Notes under the pieces: model-generated
Seen by the model: the letters and a program-made list of their open reading frames with translations, nothing else
Databases searched by the model: none
What the model was told of the DNA's origin: nothing
Program-made: the position numbers and the translations under genes
Shown here: one piece after another, positions 35,422 to 44,678 of the stretch
How the letters are laid out: the number at the start of each line of letters is the position of its first letter
Position numbering within the stretch: the stretch's first letter is position 1
Assembly (NCBI GenBank): GCA_913052345.1
Contig: CAJXDR010000009.1
Span: 1-64,000 of the forward strand
DNA length: 64,000 bases
DNA from: UBA4421 sp002470275
GTDB taxonomy: Bacteria > Pseudomonadota > Gammaproteobacteria > Pseudomonadales > Azotimanducaceae
Reading direction: 5' to 3'

Positions 35422-35449
35422 ATTATAGCAGCGATGGAGTGGCTGGCAA
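35422..35449 (-). promoter_or_regulatory. Predicted sigma-70 promoter of the cox operon
   Basis: Read leftward: -35 TTGCCA (35449-35444), a 16-base spacer and a perfect -10 TATAAT (35427-35422). Transcription should start near 35415. It is the only strong promoter-like match in the region and faces coxB. Confidence 0.7.
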
Positions 35450-35548
35450 ATCAGAGGGCCAACAATAGTTGGACAGTAACCCCTGGCTAGGCCTTATAGA
35501 TCGAAATGTCTGAGACAGAGCCTGCCTATCCCTTGCGGCGCCCCAGCG

Positions 35549-35839
35549 CTAGGCCTTGCGAGGGTTCTTGAGCTGGTCGAGATTGATTAGCTTAACCGGG
35601 CTGGCCTTCTCCGCTTCTCTTCCGCTCTTCTCAAAGCGAGCGCGGGGTAATCCAACGCTCGACGATCCTGGCTCGGTGGCTAGCGCCTCCTCATACCCAC
35701 AGGCCACGCACCGCCGAATAACCGTTTCGGCGTCAACCTCTTCCTCGCTGCCGGGGCCCGTGGGAGAGGTTTCCACAACCATTCGGTCCAGCGCTCTACA
35801 GCTCGGACATACGGCGCCTGCAATGAATCTTCTCCTCAT
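35549..35839 (-). CDS. yheV: YheV-family putative zinc-ribbon protein
   Basis: 96 residues. The opening RRRFIAGAVCPSCRALDRM and a second Cys pair in VIRRCVACGYEE form a four-Cys zinc ribbon, as in the YheV/DUF2387 family. The C-terminal half is basic and disordered-looking. Function is not established. Last gene of the dprA-purE-tsaC-aroE-yheV run, 18 bases after aroE. Confidence 0.85.
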   Translation of the reverse strand: MRRRFIAGAVCPSCRALDRMVVETSPTGPGSEEEVDAETVIRRCVACGYEEALATEPGSSSVGLPRARFEKSGREAEKASPVKLINLDQLKNPRKA

Positions 35840-35857
35840 GGCTCTAGGGTAAGCAGG

Positions 35858-36685
35858 TTAGCCAATTTGTTCACGTATTTTTGCAAACGCCAAGTTGGTA
35901 TCAGGTCGGACTTGGTGCCAAATCGCAAAGCTTTCTGCCGCCTGCTCAATCAACATGCCCAGGCCATCCACTGCCGATATCGCACCTTGATGACTGGCCC
36001 AGTGGGCGAATCGCGCGTTGTTCCCGTAGCTCATGTCGTAGCAGTGCCGCCCCCGAACAAGCTCTGGGGCCAGCGTAATGTCGCCGCTGGAGAGGCCAAG
36101 CGAAGTGCCGTTGATTACCACATCGGCCTCGCATTCGGCCGCATCCGCCAGGCTGCAAACACTCAGTTTCGCACCGGGCATCAGCGTCGAAAACAGCCCG
36201 ACCAAGGCCTCAGCCTTATCCACGGTTCGATTGGCGATAATAATCTCCTCTACGCCTCGCGCGAGCAGTGGAACGATCACACCCCTCGTTGCACCGCCGG
36301 CACCGAGAATTATCAATCGAGCCCCGTTTAGGGCCCAGCCGTGTCGGGCCTCGAGGTCTCTAACGAGCCCGAGGCCATCGGTATTATGGCCGCTTACCAG
36401 GCCGCCCTCACCTCGGGCCAGGGTATTCACCGCACCGGCTTGTTCCGCCAAGTCGTTCAGGCGGCTGGCGTAGGCGTAGGCGTCTACCTTGAACGGAACC
36501 GTAACGTTCAACCCCAGGCCGCCCTGTCCAAAGAAAGCATCGGCAGCATCCGAGAATGAGCCTGAACTCACCTCAATTTTTTCATAGTGCAATTTGATCT
36601 TCTCCTGGCTGGCGAAGATCGAGTGAATTTCAGGGGAAAGAGAGTGAGAAACGGGGAATCCCATGACGGCATAGTCACGCGACAT
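35858..36685 (-). CDS. aroE: Shikimate dehydrogenase
   Basis: 275-residue NADPH enzyme reducing 3-dehydroshikimate to shikimate in aromatic amino-acid synthesis. Substrate-binding residues are in GFPVSHSLSPEIH, the catalytic Lys in NVTVPFKVDAY and Asp in GHNTDGLGLV. The dinucleotide motif is LGAGGATRGV with NRT (ANRTVDKAE) for NADP preference. Its ATG overlaps the last base of tsaC, so translation is coupled. Confidence 0.97.
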   Translation of the reverse strand: MSRDYAVMGFPVSHSLSPEIHSIFASQEKIKLHYEKIEVSSGSFSDAADAFFGQGGLGLNVTVPFKVDAYAYASRLNDLAEQAGAVNTLARGEGGLVSGHNTDGLGLVRDLEARHGWALNGARLIILGAGGATRGVIVPLLARGVEEIIIANRTVDKAEALVGLFSTLMPGAKLSVCSLADAAECEADVVINGTSLGLSSGDITLAPELVRGRHCYDMSYGNNARFAHWASHQGAISAVDGLGMLIEQAAESFAIWHQVRPDTNLAFAKIREQIG

Positions 36686-37233
36686 CAGGATGTCCCCCTC
36701 AGGATCTCGCCCTGACTGTCCCGAATAACGCTGGGCCCACTGTACCCGGAGGTCTCGCCAGGCAAGATAAAGTCAACCACACCCGCGAACTGAACCTGAG
36801 CGTCTGCCTGTCGCGTGATGGGCGGCCGGCCCGCTCTGTTGAGAGAGGTGGAAATAAAGGGAAAACCGCAGAGTCTGGCCAACCGCCGGGCTTGATCGTG
36901 ATCCGGGACCCGGCAGGCAACGCCCGTATGGATGCCCCGAACCCATCTTGGGTAACGCGTATCCGGCAGCACCCACGTATTGTGCCCCGGCCAACTCTTT
37001 GTAACGCGGTCTATCCGGCATTGCGGCAACTCTGCCAGCTGGTCTTTAAAGTCCGACGCGTCGCCGCCCAACAGCAGCAGGCCCTTTTCCCAAGATCGCT
37101 CCTTGATCTCCAGTAACCGGAAGGTTGCCTGCTCGCATAGAGGGTCGCAGGCAAACCCCCAAACGCCCTCTGTCGCATGAGCGATTAGGCCCCCATCGAC
37201 TAGGATTCGAGCGGCCTGTTGTTCAGGGGTCAC
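36685..37233 (-). CDS. tsaC: Threonylcarbamoyl-AMP synthase
   Basis: 182-residue YrdC-type enzyme making threonylcarbamoyl-AMP from threonine, bicarbonate and ATP for the t6A37 modification of tRNAs reading ANN codons. Family marks are GGLIAHATEGVWGFACDP, LLEIKERSWEKGLLLL and FPFISTSLNRAG. It is the short TsaC form without the Sua5 C-terminal domain. Start and stop each overlap a neighbour by one to three bases. Confidence 0.95.
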   Translation of the reverse strand: MTPEQQAARILVDGGLIAHATEGVWGFACDPLCEQATFRLLEIKERSWEKGLLLLGGDASDFKDQLAELPQCRIDRVTKSWPGHNTWVLPDTRYPRWVRGIHTGVACRVPDHDQARRLARLCGFPFISTSLNRAGRPPITRQADAQVQFAGVVDFILPGETSGYSGPSVIRDSQGEILRGTS

Positions 37234-37730
37234 TAGGTGAGCGATGCCTGCACAGACGCATTCTGCGCCGCAACTTTCTCCGCATTCGCCTGGCGATCGG
37301 CCACCACGGTTTGATGAAGATCCGCATCGGCTATCGCCAGCATTTGTGCCGCAAGATAGCCCGCATTTTTTGCTCCGGCCTTGCCGACCGCAACGGTGGC
37401 CACGGGCACCCCGCCAGGCATTTGGACCGTGGACAGCAGCGCATCCATGCCCTGGAGCGGACCGCTATCAATAGGCACACCAATTACCGGGCGCTGGGTA
37501 TGGGCTGCGGTAGCGCCTGCCAGATGAGCAGCCATGCCGGCAGCGCAGATGAATATGCGGCAGCCCCGTTTTTCCGCATCCATAATATATTCCTGCGTCG
37601 CAGCAGGTGTTCTGTGAGCGCTAGACACGCGAACCTCAAAATCGACGCCCAAGGCCGCCAACGTTTCCGTACAGGTTTTCATAACCCCCCAATCCGACTC
37701 TGAACCCATTAATACTGCGACCCAAGCCAT
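37233..37730 (-). CDS. purE: N5-carboxyaminoimidazole ribonucleotide mutase
   Basis: 165-residue purine-synthesis enzyme converting N5-CAIR to CAIR. The substrate loop is LMGSESDWGVMK, the catalytic His is in SSAHRTPAAT, and the second loop is AAGMAAHLAGATAA. The ATG is chosen because GGGGT lies a few bases upstream and the family starts there; an in-frame TTG adds eight unrelated residues. PurK, which supplies its substrate, is not adjacent. Confidence 0.95.
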   Translation of the reverse strand: MAWVAVLMGSESDWGVMKTCTETLAALGVDFEVRVSSAHRTPAATQEYIMDAEKRGCRIFICAAGMAAHLAGATAAHTQRPVIGVPIDSGPLQGMDALLSTVQMPGGVPVATVAVGKAGAKNAGYLAAQMLAIADADLHQTVVADRQANAEKVAAQNASVQASLT

Positions 37731-37750
37731 GACTACCCCAAGTAAGTGAA

Positions 37751-38905
37751 TCAAAGGCGAATATACCCGCCTCCATGCTGGCGAACAATTCCCGCTAGCT
37801 GCAGTTCCACCAGAGCGAGGCTGAGGTCGCTGATGGCCATGCCGGACAGCTGAATTAAGGCATCGGAATTTAAGGCCTCAACCCCAAGCCAGGGCAGCAG
37901 CTTCAGAGCGCCCGCGCTGAGGTGGGGCATTGTTGCCGGCACCGTTGTTTCCGACGCCGTGGCCGAAGTCGGTGAGGAGCCCAGTTGAGGGTTGTGCCGT
38001 GCGGCTGCAGACCAGCCTAGCTCTTGAAATACGTCAGCCGCTGACTCAACCAAGGCTGCGCCCTGGCGAATGAGGGCGTGGCCACCGGCGTTCGCGCCGG
38101 TCAAGGACGATCCGGGAAAGACAGCCACCTCACGCCCCTGCTCAAGGGCCAGCCGTGCGGTGATTAGGGCCCCGCTCCTAACGCCGGCCTCTACGACCAC
38201 GGTAGCCTGAGCAAGCCCACTGACAATTCGATTACGCTCTCGAAAGAAGAAGGGGCGCGGCGGCGTCCCGGGCGGATACTCACTGATCAAGAGGCCTTGG
38301 GACGAGACGACCTGAGCAGCCAGGCCTCGATTGCGGCTTGGATACAGGTCGTCAAGGGAAGACCCAAGGACGCCGATGGTCGCACCGTCATCATGGGACA
38401 GGGCGCCCTGGTGCCCGGCGGTGTCGATACCAATGGCTAATCCGCTCACCACCACGGCCCCGAGGACGCCGAGTTCCTGGCCCAAAAGGTAGGCTAGGCG
38501 ACGACCGGCGTGAGTCGCCCTTCGCGACCCCACCACGGCAATGCTCGGACGCTGGAGGAGGGCGAGATTACCGTCATAAAATAGAAGTAGCGGCGGATCA
38601 GGAATCTGGCGCAACAGCTCTGGATAGGTTTCATCCAGCAGGCATATCGCCATCACCTTCTCGGCCTCCGCCGCTGCTAAAAACCGCGCCAATGGCTTCG
38701 CGCGCTTTGGCCCCAGGTCCCGATAGGAGAGAGTCGAGAGGTCGGAACCAGCGTCAAGCCAAGATTGAACCTGACGCCTTGGCCATTGAAATAGGAGTGA
38801 ACACAGAGTGCGGGCAGGCTTGGAAAAAATATTGCGTTCTCGTGAGGAAAGTCGCAGGAACCAACGATACCCCCACAAGCACAGTGGCGTCGCACAGACA
38901 ACCAT
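37751..38905 (-). CDS. dprA: DNA-processing protein DprA
   Basis: 384 residues. DprA protects incoming single-stranded DNA and loads RecA during transformation. The Rossmann-like core has SIAVVGSRRATHAG, VSGLAIGIDTAGHQGAL, FFRERNRIVSGLA and VEAGVRSGALITARLALEQGR. A C-terminal winged-helix (DML1-like) domain ends at GGGYIRL. The N-terminal 60 residues are less typical of the usual SAM-like domain and the start is uncertain. The commonly adjacent LysM-protein gene is missing from the gap to def. Confidence 0.93.
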   Translation of the reverse strand: MVVCATPLCLWGYRWFLRLSSRERNIFSKPARTLCSLLFQWPRRQVQSWLDAGSDLSTLSYRDLGPKRAKPLARFLAAAEAEKVMAICLLDETYPELLRQIPDPPLLLFYDGNLALLQRPSIAVVGSRRATHAGRRLAYLLGQELGVLGAVVVSGLAIGIDTAGHQGALSHDDGATIGVLGSSLDDLYPSRNRGLAAQVVSSQGLLISEYPPGTPPRPFFFRERNRIVSGLAQATVVVEAGVRSGALITARLALEQGREVAVFPGSSLTGANAGGHALIRQGAALVESAADVFQELGWSAAARHNPQLGSSPTSATASETTVPATMPHLSAGALKLLPWLGVEALNSDALIQLSGMAISDLSLALVELQLAGIVRQHGGGYIRL

Positions 38906-39020
38906 ACGTCCCGTTGGCGCTCCCTGACCCGCAGAAAGGTAGTAAAAACTCCCTCAAAACTGCCCGATTACCCGCACAAGGCCGCTATACTTCCCCGTCT
39001 TTTTTGTTATCGGTCGCTGC

Positions 39021-39515
39021 ATGTCTCTGCTTGAAATTTTGCACCACCCAGATGCCCGGCTGCGCCTTAAGGCTAAACCCGTCACCACGTTTGACGCGGC
39101 ACTTGCAAAGCTCGCTGAAGACATGCTGGAAACGATGTACGCGGCGCCGGGGATTGGCCTTGCCGCCACCCAGGTCAACGTACAGCAGCGCCTCATTGTT
39201 GTTGATGTCTCCGAGCATCAGGACCAACCCCATATCTTTGTGAATCCTGCCTTAACGCTGCAGGGATCCCTTGTGCCCGGGGAAGAGGGCTGCTTGAGCG
39301 TGCCCGGCGTTTACGACGCCGTGGCCAGAGCGCCACAGGTGACCGTCGAGGCCCAAGACCTAACGGGAAAGGCTTTCACCCTGGAAGCCGAGGGTATGCT
39401 GGGTGTCTGCATCCAGCATGAATGCGACCATCTTGAGGGCAAACTCTTTGTTGACTACCTCTCCAGCCTGAAACGCAATCGCATCACCAAACAGTTAAAA
39501 AAACAGAAGGCCTGA
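39021..39515 (+). CDS. def: Peptide deformylase
   Basis: 164-residue metalloenzyme removing the formyl group from nascent proteins. All three motifs are intact: GIGLAATQ, EEGCLSVPG with metal ligand Cys91, and QHECDHLEG with His133, catalytic Glu134 and His137. First gene of the rightward def-fmt-rsmB-trkA-trkH unit, two bases before fmt. Confidence 0.98.
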   Translation: MSLLEILHHPDARLRLKAKPVTTFDAALAKLAEDMLETMYAAPGIGLAATQVNVQQRLIVVDVSEHQDQPHIFVNPALTLQGSLVPGEEGCLSVPGVYDAVARAPQVTVEAQDLTGKAFTLEAEGMLGVCIQHECDHLEGKLFVDYLSSLKRNRITKQLKKQKA

Positions 39516-39517
39516 AC

Positions 39518-40471
39518 GTGTCTAGTTTACGCACGGCCTTCGCCGGCAGCCCTGAGTTCGCGAAGACCATCCTGAGCGGCCTGGTAGACTCTGATTTCCC
39601 ACCCGTGCTTGTCATGACCCAACCCGACAAACCCAAGGGTCGCGGCCGTAAACTCCAGCCAAATCCCGTCAAGGCAGAAGCAGAGCGCTGCAATATTCCC
39701 CTCATCCAGCCTGCCTCCCTGCGAGACGCCGAAACCCATACCCTGCTCCGACGACTGGAGTTGGATGTTTTGGTGGTGGCTGCCTACGGGCTGATCCTGC
39801 CTGAAGCCTTGCTCTCCATTCCTACCTACGGATGCCTCAATGTACATGCCTCTCTGCTGCCTAGGTGGCGGGGAGCCGCGCCCATCGAACGCGCCATTAT
39901 GGCCGGTGACAGCGAGACCGGGGTCGCCATCATGCAGATGGAAAAAGGCCTGGATACGGGGCCCGTATTCGTGCAAAAGGCAGTACCTATTACCGAGGAA
40001 TCCACCGCCGGGCGCCTGCAGCAGGCTCTTGCCCAACTCGGCACGCAGCTACTGGTCGACGTTCTCAACGCGCTGCCAACCACGCCAACCCCCCAGCCAG
40101 CCGACGGCGTTTGCTATGCGGCAAAGCTTACTGCAGAAGATCGCCCCATTAACTGGGGGAGACCTGCCCGGGAGATCGCGCAAAAAATCCGCGCTCTGAC
40201 CGAGCGCATGCCTGCCACCTGCCGGTCAGACACGCTTGAAATGCAGGTGCTATCCGGCTACGCGCTGAAAGAGCCCGCGTCCGGGCCGCCTGGCACGGTG
40301 GCCGGGCGGGACAAGAGATCGATTCGGATCAACAGCGGTGAGGGCCAACTTGCCATCACGCGCCTTCGACTGAACCGCGGCAAGGGGCTTCCAATGAATG
40401 CCCCGGCTGCGGTCAATGGCTTTGGTGAGCTGTTCGCCCTAGGTCAGTCCTTCGCGGACGCTGGCCGATGA
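39518..40471 (+). CDS. fmt: Methionyl-tRNA formyltransferase
   Basis: 317 residues. Formylates initiator Met-tRNA using 10-formyltetrahydrofolate. The catalytic Asn and His are in LNVHASLLPRWRGAAPIERA and the Asp in MEKGLDTGPVF, followed by a C-terminal OB-like tRNA-binding domain. GTG start. The stop overlaps rsmB by four bases (ATGA). Confidence 0.97.
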   Translation: MSSLRTAFAGSPEFAKTILSGLVDSDFPPVLVMTQPDKPKGRGRKLQPNPVKAEAERCNIPLIQPASLRDAETHTLLRRLELDVLVVAAYGLILPEALLSIPTYGCLNVHASLLPRWRGAAPIERAIMAGDSETGVAIMQMEKGLDTGPVFVQKAVPITEESTAGRLQQALAQLGTQLLVDVLNALPTTPTPQPADGVCYAAKLTAEDRPINWGRPAREIAQKIRALTERMPATCRSDTLEMQVLSGYALKEPASGPPGTVAGRDKRSIRINSGEGQLAITRLRLNRGKGLPMNAPAAVNGFGELFALGQSFADAGR

Positions 40472-41850
40472 CCGATCAGCGCCCACAGTCCGGAGAGCGA
40501 GCAATTAGCGAACTCCAGATCAGCACCTGTCGTTGCTTGGCTCAAATCTTAGAAAAAAGGCGTAACCTGGATTGGTTGCGCCTCAACCGACCCGAATGGT
40601 TGGCGCTCCCCGGGCAGCGGGAGCTGTTGTATGGGGTGTTGCGCCACTACCTATCCCAACGGCACCGGGTAAGCGGCCTTCTGGCGAAACCTTTGCGCTC
40701 GAAAGACAGCATTATAATGTATTTATTGATAGTGGGCGCTTACCAACTTCGCTATGCCAAGGCGCCGGCGTATGCAATCATCGACAGTTGCGTAAATGCC
40801 TGTGCGCCCCTGTCACGACCCTGGGCTAAGGGTTTGGTCAATGGTCTGTTACGCCGACTTGATACAGAGACGCCTCGCCCTGAGGACGCACCCACCCAGG
40901 AAGAACTGTCCCTTTTGGCAAGCCAGGACCACCCCGCCTGGATGTCGAACTTGATCCAGGCCACCTACCCCACCTGTGCAGAAGCATTGATGATGGCCAA
41001 CAATGAACGGGCACCCATGACGCTTCGGGCGAACGCCACCAGCCAAACCCGGGACCAGTATGTGGCCAGACTCAGCGAGGCTGGTATTTTGCATCGTACT
41101 ATGGAGCAGGATTCTGCAATCGTGTTAACGAGCCCGCAGCCGGCGGCAAGTCTCCCAGACTGGCGCGAGGGGGCCTGCGCCGTCCAGGACCTCTCGGCTC
41201 AATTTGCAGCGCCCAAGTTGATGGAGTTTCTTCGTGAGAGCCAGAACCCGGAGGTTGCCCCCGTGGTCCTAGACGCCTGCGCCGCGCCGGGCGGGAAACT
41301 CTTCCACCTCTACGAGGCGCTCTGCGCTAGCTTTGCGACCTTTCAGCTTTTTGCCATCGATAACGTACCTCAGCGGATAGAAGACTTAACTTCTGTTGGC
41401 GAGAGATTGGGACACCTGCCCGATGACCGAGTGGATATTCGCTGTCTGGATGCCAGCAGGCTTGAGGACGGCGACCTGCCTACCTTCGACGCCATTTTAC
41501 TCGATGCCCCCTGCAGCGGCAGCGGTACCATGAGAAGAAATCCAGATATCAGGCTGCTGCTGACACCTGAGCGCCTCGTTGAGCACTCAGCACTGCAGCT
41601 CAAATTGCTTCAGCAGCTATGGCAACGCCTTCGCTCAGGGGGTACCCTCCTCTACTGCACGTGTTCCATGTTTGAAGAAGAAAACGATCAGGTGATCCAA
41701 GCCTTCTCCCAAGAAACTTCCGAGGCGCAGCCTTTGTCGCTGCAGCTGAGTCGGGGCCAGGCGACGGCAGCCGGGTGGCAGCTTCTGCCTACAGATTCTA
41801 TGACCGACGGGTTCTACTACGCCGCACTCCGCAAAGCAGATACCGCGTGA
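40468..41850 (+). CDS. rsmB: 16S rRNA m5C967 methyltransferase
   Basis: 460 residues, somewhat longer than E. coli RsmB (429). An N-terminal NusB-like domain (about 1-150) precedes the SAM-dependent methyltransferase: motif I DACAAPGGK, motif IV DAPCSGSGTMRRNPDI with one catalytic Cys, and motif VI YCTCSMFEEEN with the nucleophile Cys. Methylates C967 of 16S rRNA. The final bases overlap the GTG start of trkA. Confidence 0.96.
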   Translation: MTDQRPQSGERAISELQISTCRCLAQILEKRRNLDWLRLNRPEWLALPGQRELLYGVLRHYLSQRHRVSGLLAKPLRSKDSIIMYLLIVGAYQLRYAKAPAYAIIDSCVNACAPLSRPWAKGLVNGLLRRLDTETPRPEDAPTQEELSLLASQDHPAWMSNLIQATYPTCAEALMMANNERAPMTLRANATSQTRDQYVARLSEAGILHRTMEQDSAIVLTSPQPAASLPDWREGACAVQDLSAQFAAPKLMEFLRESQNPEVAPVVLDACAAPGGKLFHLYEALCASFATFQLFAIDNVPQRIEDLTSVGERLGHLPDDRVDIRCLDASRLEDGDLPTFDAILLDAPCSGSGTMRRNPDIRLLLTPERLVEHSALQLKLLQQLWQRLRSGGTLLYCTCSMFEEENDQVIQAFSQETSEAQPLSLQLSRGQATAAGWQLLPTDSMTDGFYYAALRKADTA

Positions 41851-43220
41851 AAATTCTAATCCTGGGCGCAGGACAAGTCGGAGGCACCCTGGCCGAAAAT
41901 CTGGCCAAGGAGTCCTTCGACATCACGCTCGTCGACAACAACGGCGAACGCCTCGCCGAACTCGGCAGCCGCCTGGACATCCAAACCATAGAGGGCTCTG
42001 CATCGCACCCGGACGTGCTCCGACGCGCCGGCGCGGATGACGCCGATATGCTCATCGCCGTCACCTCAAGTGATGAGATCAATATGGTCGCGTGCCAGGT
42101 TTGCTATTCGGTCTTTCGCACGCCCATGAAAATCGCGCGTATTCGTTCGGCCGCCTATCAGAATAAGGAAGGGTTTTTTCATAAGAACCATATGCCCATT
42201 GACCGGCTCATCCATCCTGAACAGGTCGTTACTCAACAAATTAGCGAACTCCTGAGCCATCCCGGCGCGCTTGAGGTGCTGGACTTTGCCGACGGCAGGG
42301 CCCAGCTAGTGGCCATGCGTGCCATTCACGGTGGCCTGCTCGTCGGCCAAGAAATCCGCATGCTTCGAAAACACATGCCTAAGGTAGATACACGTGTAGC
42401 AGCCATTTTCCGTCGCGGAAAATCCATCGTGCCAACGGGCACTACGGTGATCGAAGCGGATGATGAGGTGTTTTTTATCGCCGCTAGGGAGCATATCGGA
42501 GCCGTGATGGGGGAGCTGCGCAAGGTCGAGCAACCCTACCGGCGCATCATGATTGCCGGCGGGGGCAACATTGGCGCTAGGCTTGCTGCTGCCATTGACC
42601 ACACCTACGGCGTCAAGCTTGTCGAGGTCGATGCTGACAGAGCCAAGACCCTGGCGGATCGCCTGGATAAGGCCGTAGTGATATCCGGCAATGCCACAGA
42701 CCGAGACTTACTGCTCGAAGAGAATATTGAGCAGTGCGATGCCTTCTGTGCGGTCACCAATGATGATGAGGTCAACATCATGTCATCGCTCATGGCCAAA
42801 CGATTAGGGGTCCGGCAGGTGATCACGCTGATTACCAAGCCCGCCTACGTTGATTTAGTCCAGGGCGGGGAGATAGACGTGGCGATTTCGCCCCAACAGG
42901 CAACTATCGGCACCGTCCTGTCTTACGTTAGGCGCGCCGATGTGGCCCGGGTTCACAGCCTGCGGCGCGGAGCGGCTGAGGCGATGGAGGCCATCGCGCA
43001 CGGCGATGCTGCGAGTTCAAAGGTCGTTGGCCGGCGCTTGAACGAAATTGAACTACCCGAAGGCGTCACCATCGGCGCCATCGTAAGAGGAGAGGACGTG
43101 CTGATCGCTCACGATGATGTGATCGTTGCCTCAGATGATCATGTCATTCTGTTTTTAATGGAAAAATCCAAGGTGCGGGCAGTAGAGAAGCTGTTCCAAG
43201 TTGGATTGACCTTTTTTTAG
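41847..43220 (+). CDS. trkA: Trk potassium uptake regulatory subunit TrkA
   Basis: 457-residue cytoplasmic NAD(H)-binding subunit of the Trk K+ channel. It has two tandem Rossmann (RCK) domains, each with its glycine motif (LGAGQVGGTLA and AGGGNIGARLA), each followed by a TrkA-C ligand-binding domain. Start is GTG overlapping the rsmB stop (GTGA); translation from an upstream ATG would add 24 residues from the rsmB overlap that are unlike the family. Confidence 0.96.
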   Translation: MKILILGAGQVGGTLAENLAKESFDITLVDNNGERLAELGSRLDIQTIEGSASHPDVLRRAGADDADMLIAVTSSDEINMVACQVCYSVFRTPMKIARIRSAAYQNKEGFFHKNHMPIDRLIHPEQVVTQQISELLSHPGALEVLDFADGRAQLVAMRAIHGGLLVGQEIRMLRKHMPKVDTRVAAIFRRGKSIVPTGTTVIEADDEVFFIAAREHIGAVMGELRKVEQPYRRIMIAGGGNIGARLAAAIDHTYGVKLVEVDADRAKTLADRLDKAVVISGNATDRDLLLEENIEQCDAFCAVTNDDEVNIMSSLMAKRLGVRQVITLITKPAYVDLVQGGEIDVAISPQQATIGTVLSYVRRADVARVHSLRRGAAEAMEAIAHGDAASSKVVGRRLNEIELPEGVTIGAIVRGEDVLIAHDDVIVASDDHVILFLMEKSKVRAVEKLFQVGLTFF

Positions 43221-43232
43221 CCGCCCACCAAC

Positions 43233-44678
43233 GTGCACTTTTCCGTTATTTTTCGAGTCACCGGGACGCTTCTGACCCTATTTAGCCTGACGTTTTTGTC
43301 CCCTATCCTAGTCGCCCTCGCCTACGGCGAAGCGACAACGCAGACCTTCCTAGCAGCTTTTCTAGTGACCCTGGGCATGGGACTGCTGCTTTGGCTGCCG
43401 TTTAGAGGTAAGCACGACCTTAGGGGCGGTGACGGTTTTCTTATTACCGCGCTATTCTACCTGGGGCTCGGGTTTTTTGGTGCGATACCCCTCTATCTGT
43501 CCGACACCCTCCATTTAAGTTTCGTCGACGCCGCGTTTGAGTCGATGTCGGGTTTGACCACCACCGGAGCAACCGTCATTGCTGGCCTAGACGCGCTGCC
43601 GCGCTCGATTCTCTTTTATCGGCAGCAGCTACAGTGGTTGGGCGGGATGGGCATCATCGTGCTCGCCGTTGCCATATTCCCCATGCTGGGCATTGGCGGC
43701 ATGCAGCTCTACCGTACTGAATCCCCAGGTCCAATTAAGGACAACAAACTCACCCCAAGAATTACAGAGACCGCCAAGGCGCTGTGGTTGGTCTACATCT
43801 CTCTGACCGTAGTATGTGCCCTGTCGTACTTTATCGCCGGAATGGATGCCTTTGACGCCATTGCCCACAGCTTCAGCACGGTTGCCATTGGCGGGTTTTC
43901 CACCCACGACGCAAGTATTGGGTATTTTGATAACGTCCAGATCGAAGCAGTCGCCTGCCTCTTCATGCTGCTCTCGGGCATCAATTACGGGCTTCATTTT
44001 TTGGTATGGCGTCGTAAAAACCTATTTTACTACCTAGCGGACATTGAGCTTCGCGCCTACCTGATTTTCACCTTTGGGATTGCGGCCGTCGTCGTCGGCA
44101 TGCTTACCCTTGTGCCGACGGCAACGGTTTCGCCTTTGCGAGACGGGATCTTTCAAACCATTTCGATCGCAACGACCACTGGATTTGTGACTCAAGATTT
44201 TTCCCAGTGGCCCTCGGTGGTGCCCGTTCTACTGCTGCTGGCCGCTTTCGCTGGGGGATGTGCGGGCTCTACTGCGGGTGGCATCAAAATTATTCGAGTG
44301 TTGATGATCTACCTCCAGGGCATGCGCGAGGTCAAACGACTCATCCACCCCAGCGGTGTATTCCCCATCAAACTCGGTAAAACGCCGGTGCCAGATCGGC
44401 TCATTGAGGCGGTGTGGAGTTTCTTTAGTGCCTACGCACTCCTGTTCCTACTGTCCGTAGTCCTAGTGATGGGTCTGGGAGACCTAGATCTCCTGACGGC
44501 TTTCTCGGCGGTGGGTGCCTGCCTGAACAACCTGGGCCCAGGGCTCGGCGACGTGGCGCTCAACTACGCTGGGCTGGATAGCAGCGTAAAGTGGATTCTG
44601 ATGTTCAACATGATGATGGGGCGACTGGAAATATTCACCCTGTTGGTCTTGCTCACACCCGCTTATTGGCGCCGATAA
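43233..44678 (+). CDS. trkH: Trk potassium uptake channel subunit TrkH
   Basis: 481-residue membrane pore subunit. It has four pore-loop repeats with selectivity-filter glycines, visible in SMSGLTTTGATV, STVAIGGFSTHD, SIATTTGFVTQD and SAVGACLNNLGPG. GTG start 12 bases after trkA. Together they form the Trk uptake system. Its 3' end overlaps the end of the opposing acyltransferase gene by 16 bases. Confidence 0.96.
   Translation: MHFSVIFRVTGTLLTLFSLTFLSPILVALAYGEATTQTFLAAFLVTLGMGLLLWLPFRGKHDLRGGDGFLITALFYLGLGFFGAIPLYLSDTLHLSFVDAAFESMSGLTTTGATVIAGLDALPRSILFYRQQLQWLGGMGIIVLAVAIFPMLGIGGMQLYRTESPGPIKDNKLTPRITETAKALWLVYISLTVVCALSYFIAGMDAFDAIAHSFSTVAIGGFSTHDASIGYFDNVQIEAVACLFMLLSGINYGLHFLVWRRKNLFYYLADIELRAYLIFTFGIAAVVVGMLTLVPTATVSPLRDGIFQTISIATTTGFVTQDFSQWPSVVPVLLLLAAFAGGCAGSTAGGIKIIRVLMIYLQGMREVKRLIHPSGVFPIKLGKTPVPDRLIEAVWSFFSAYALLFLLSVVLVMGLGDLDLLTAFSAVGACLNNLGPGLGDVALNYAGLDSSVKWILMFNMMMGRLEIFTLLVLLTPAYWRR

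Larger units (their letters stand above)
35088..35548. other. 461-base intergenic region upstream of coxB
   Basis: No gene is seen on either strand. It contains a leftward promoter (35422-35449) and an inverted repeat next to its start site (35390-35413), so the cox operon would have an untranslated leader of about 325 bases. It also holds the end of the yheV transcript. Apart from these I see no recognised riboswitch or clear terminator. Confidence 0.6.
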
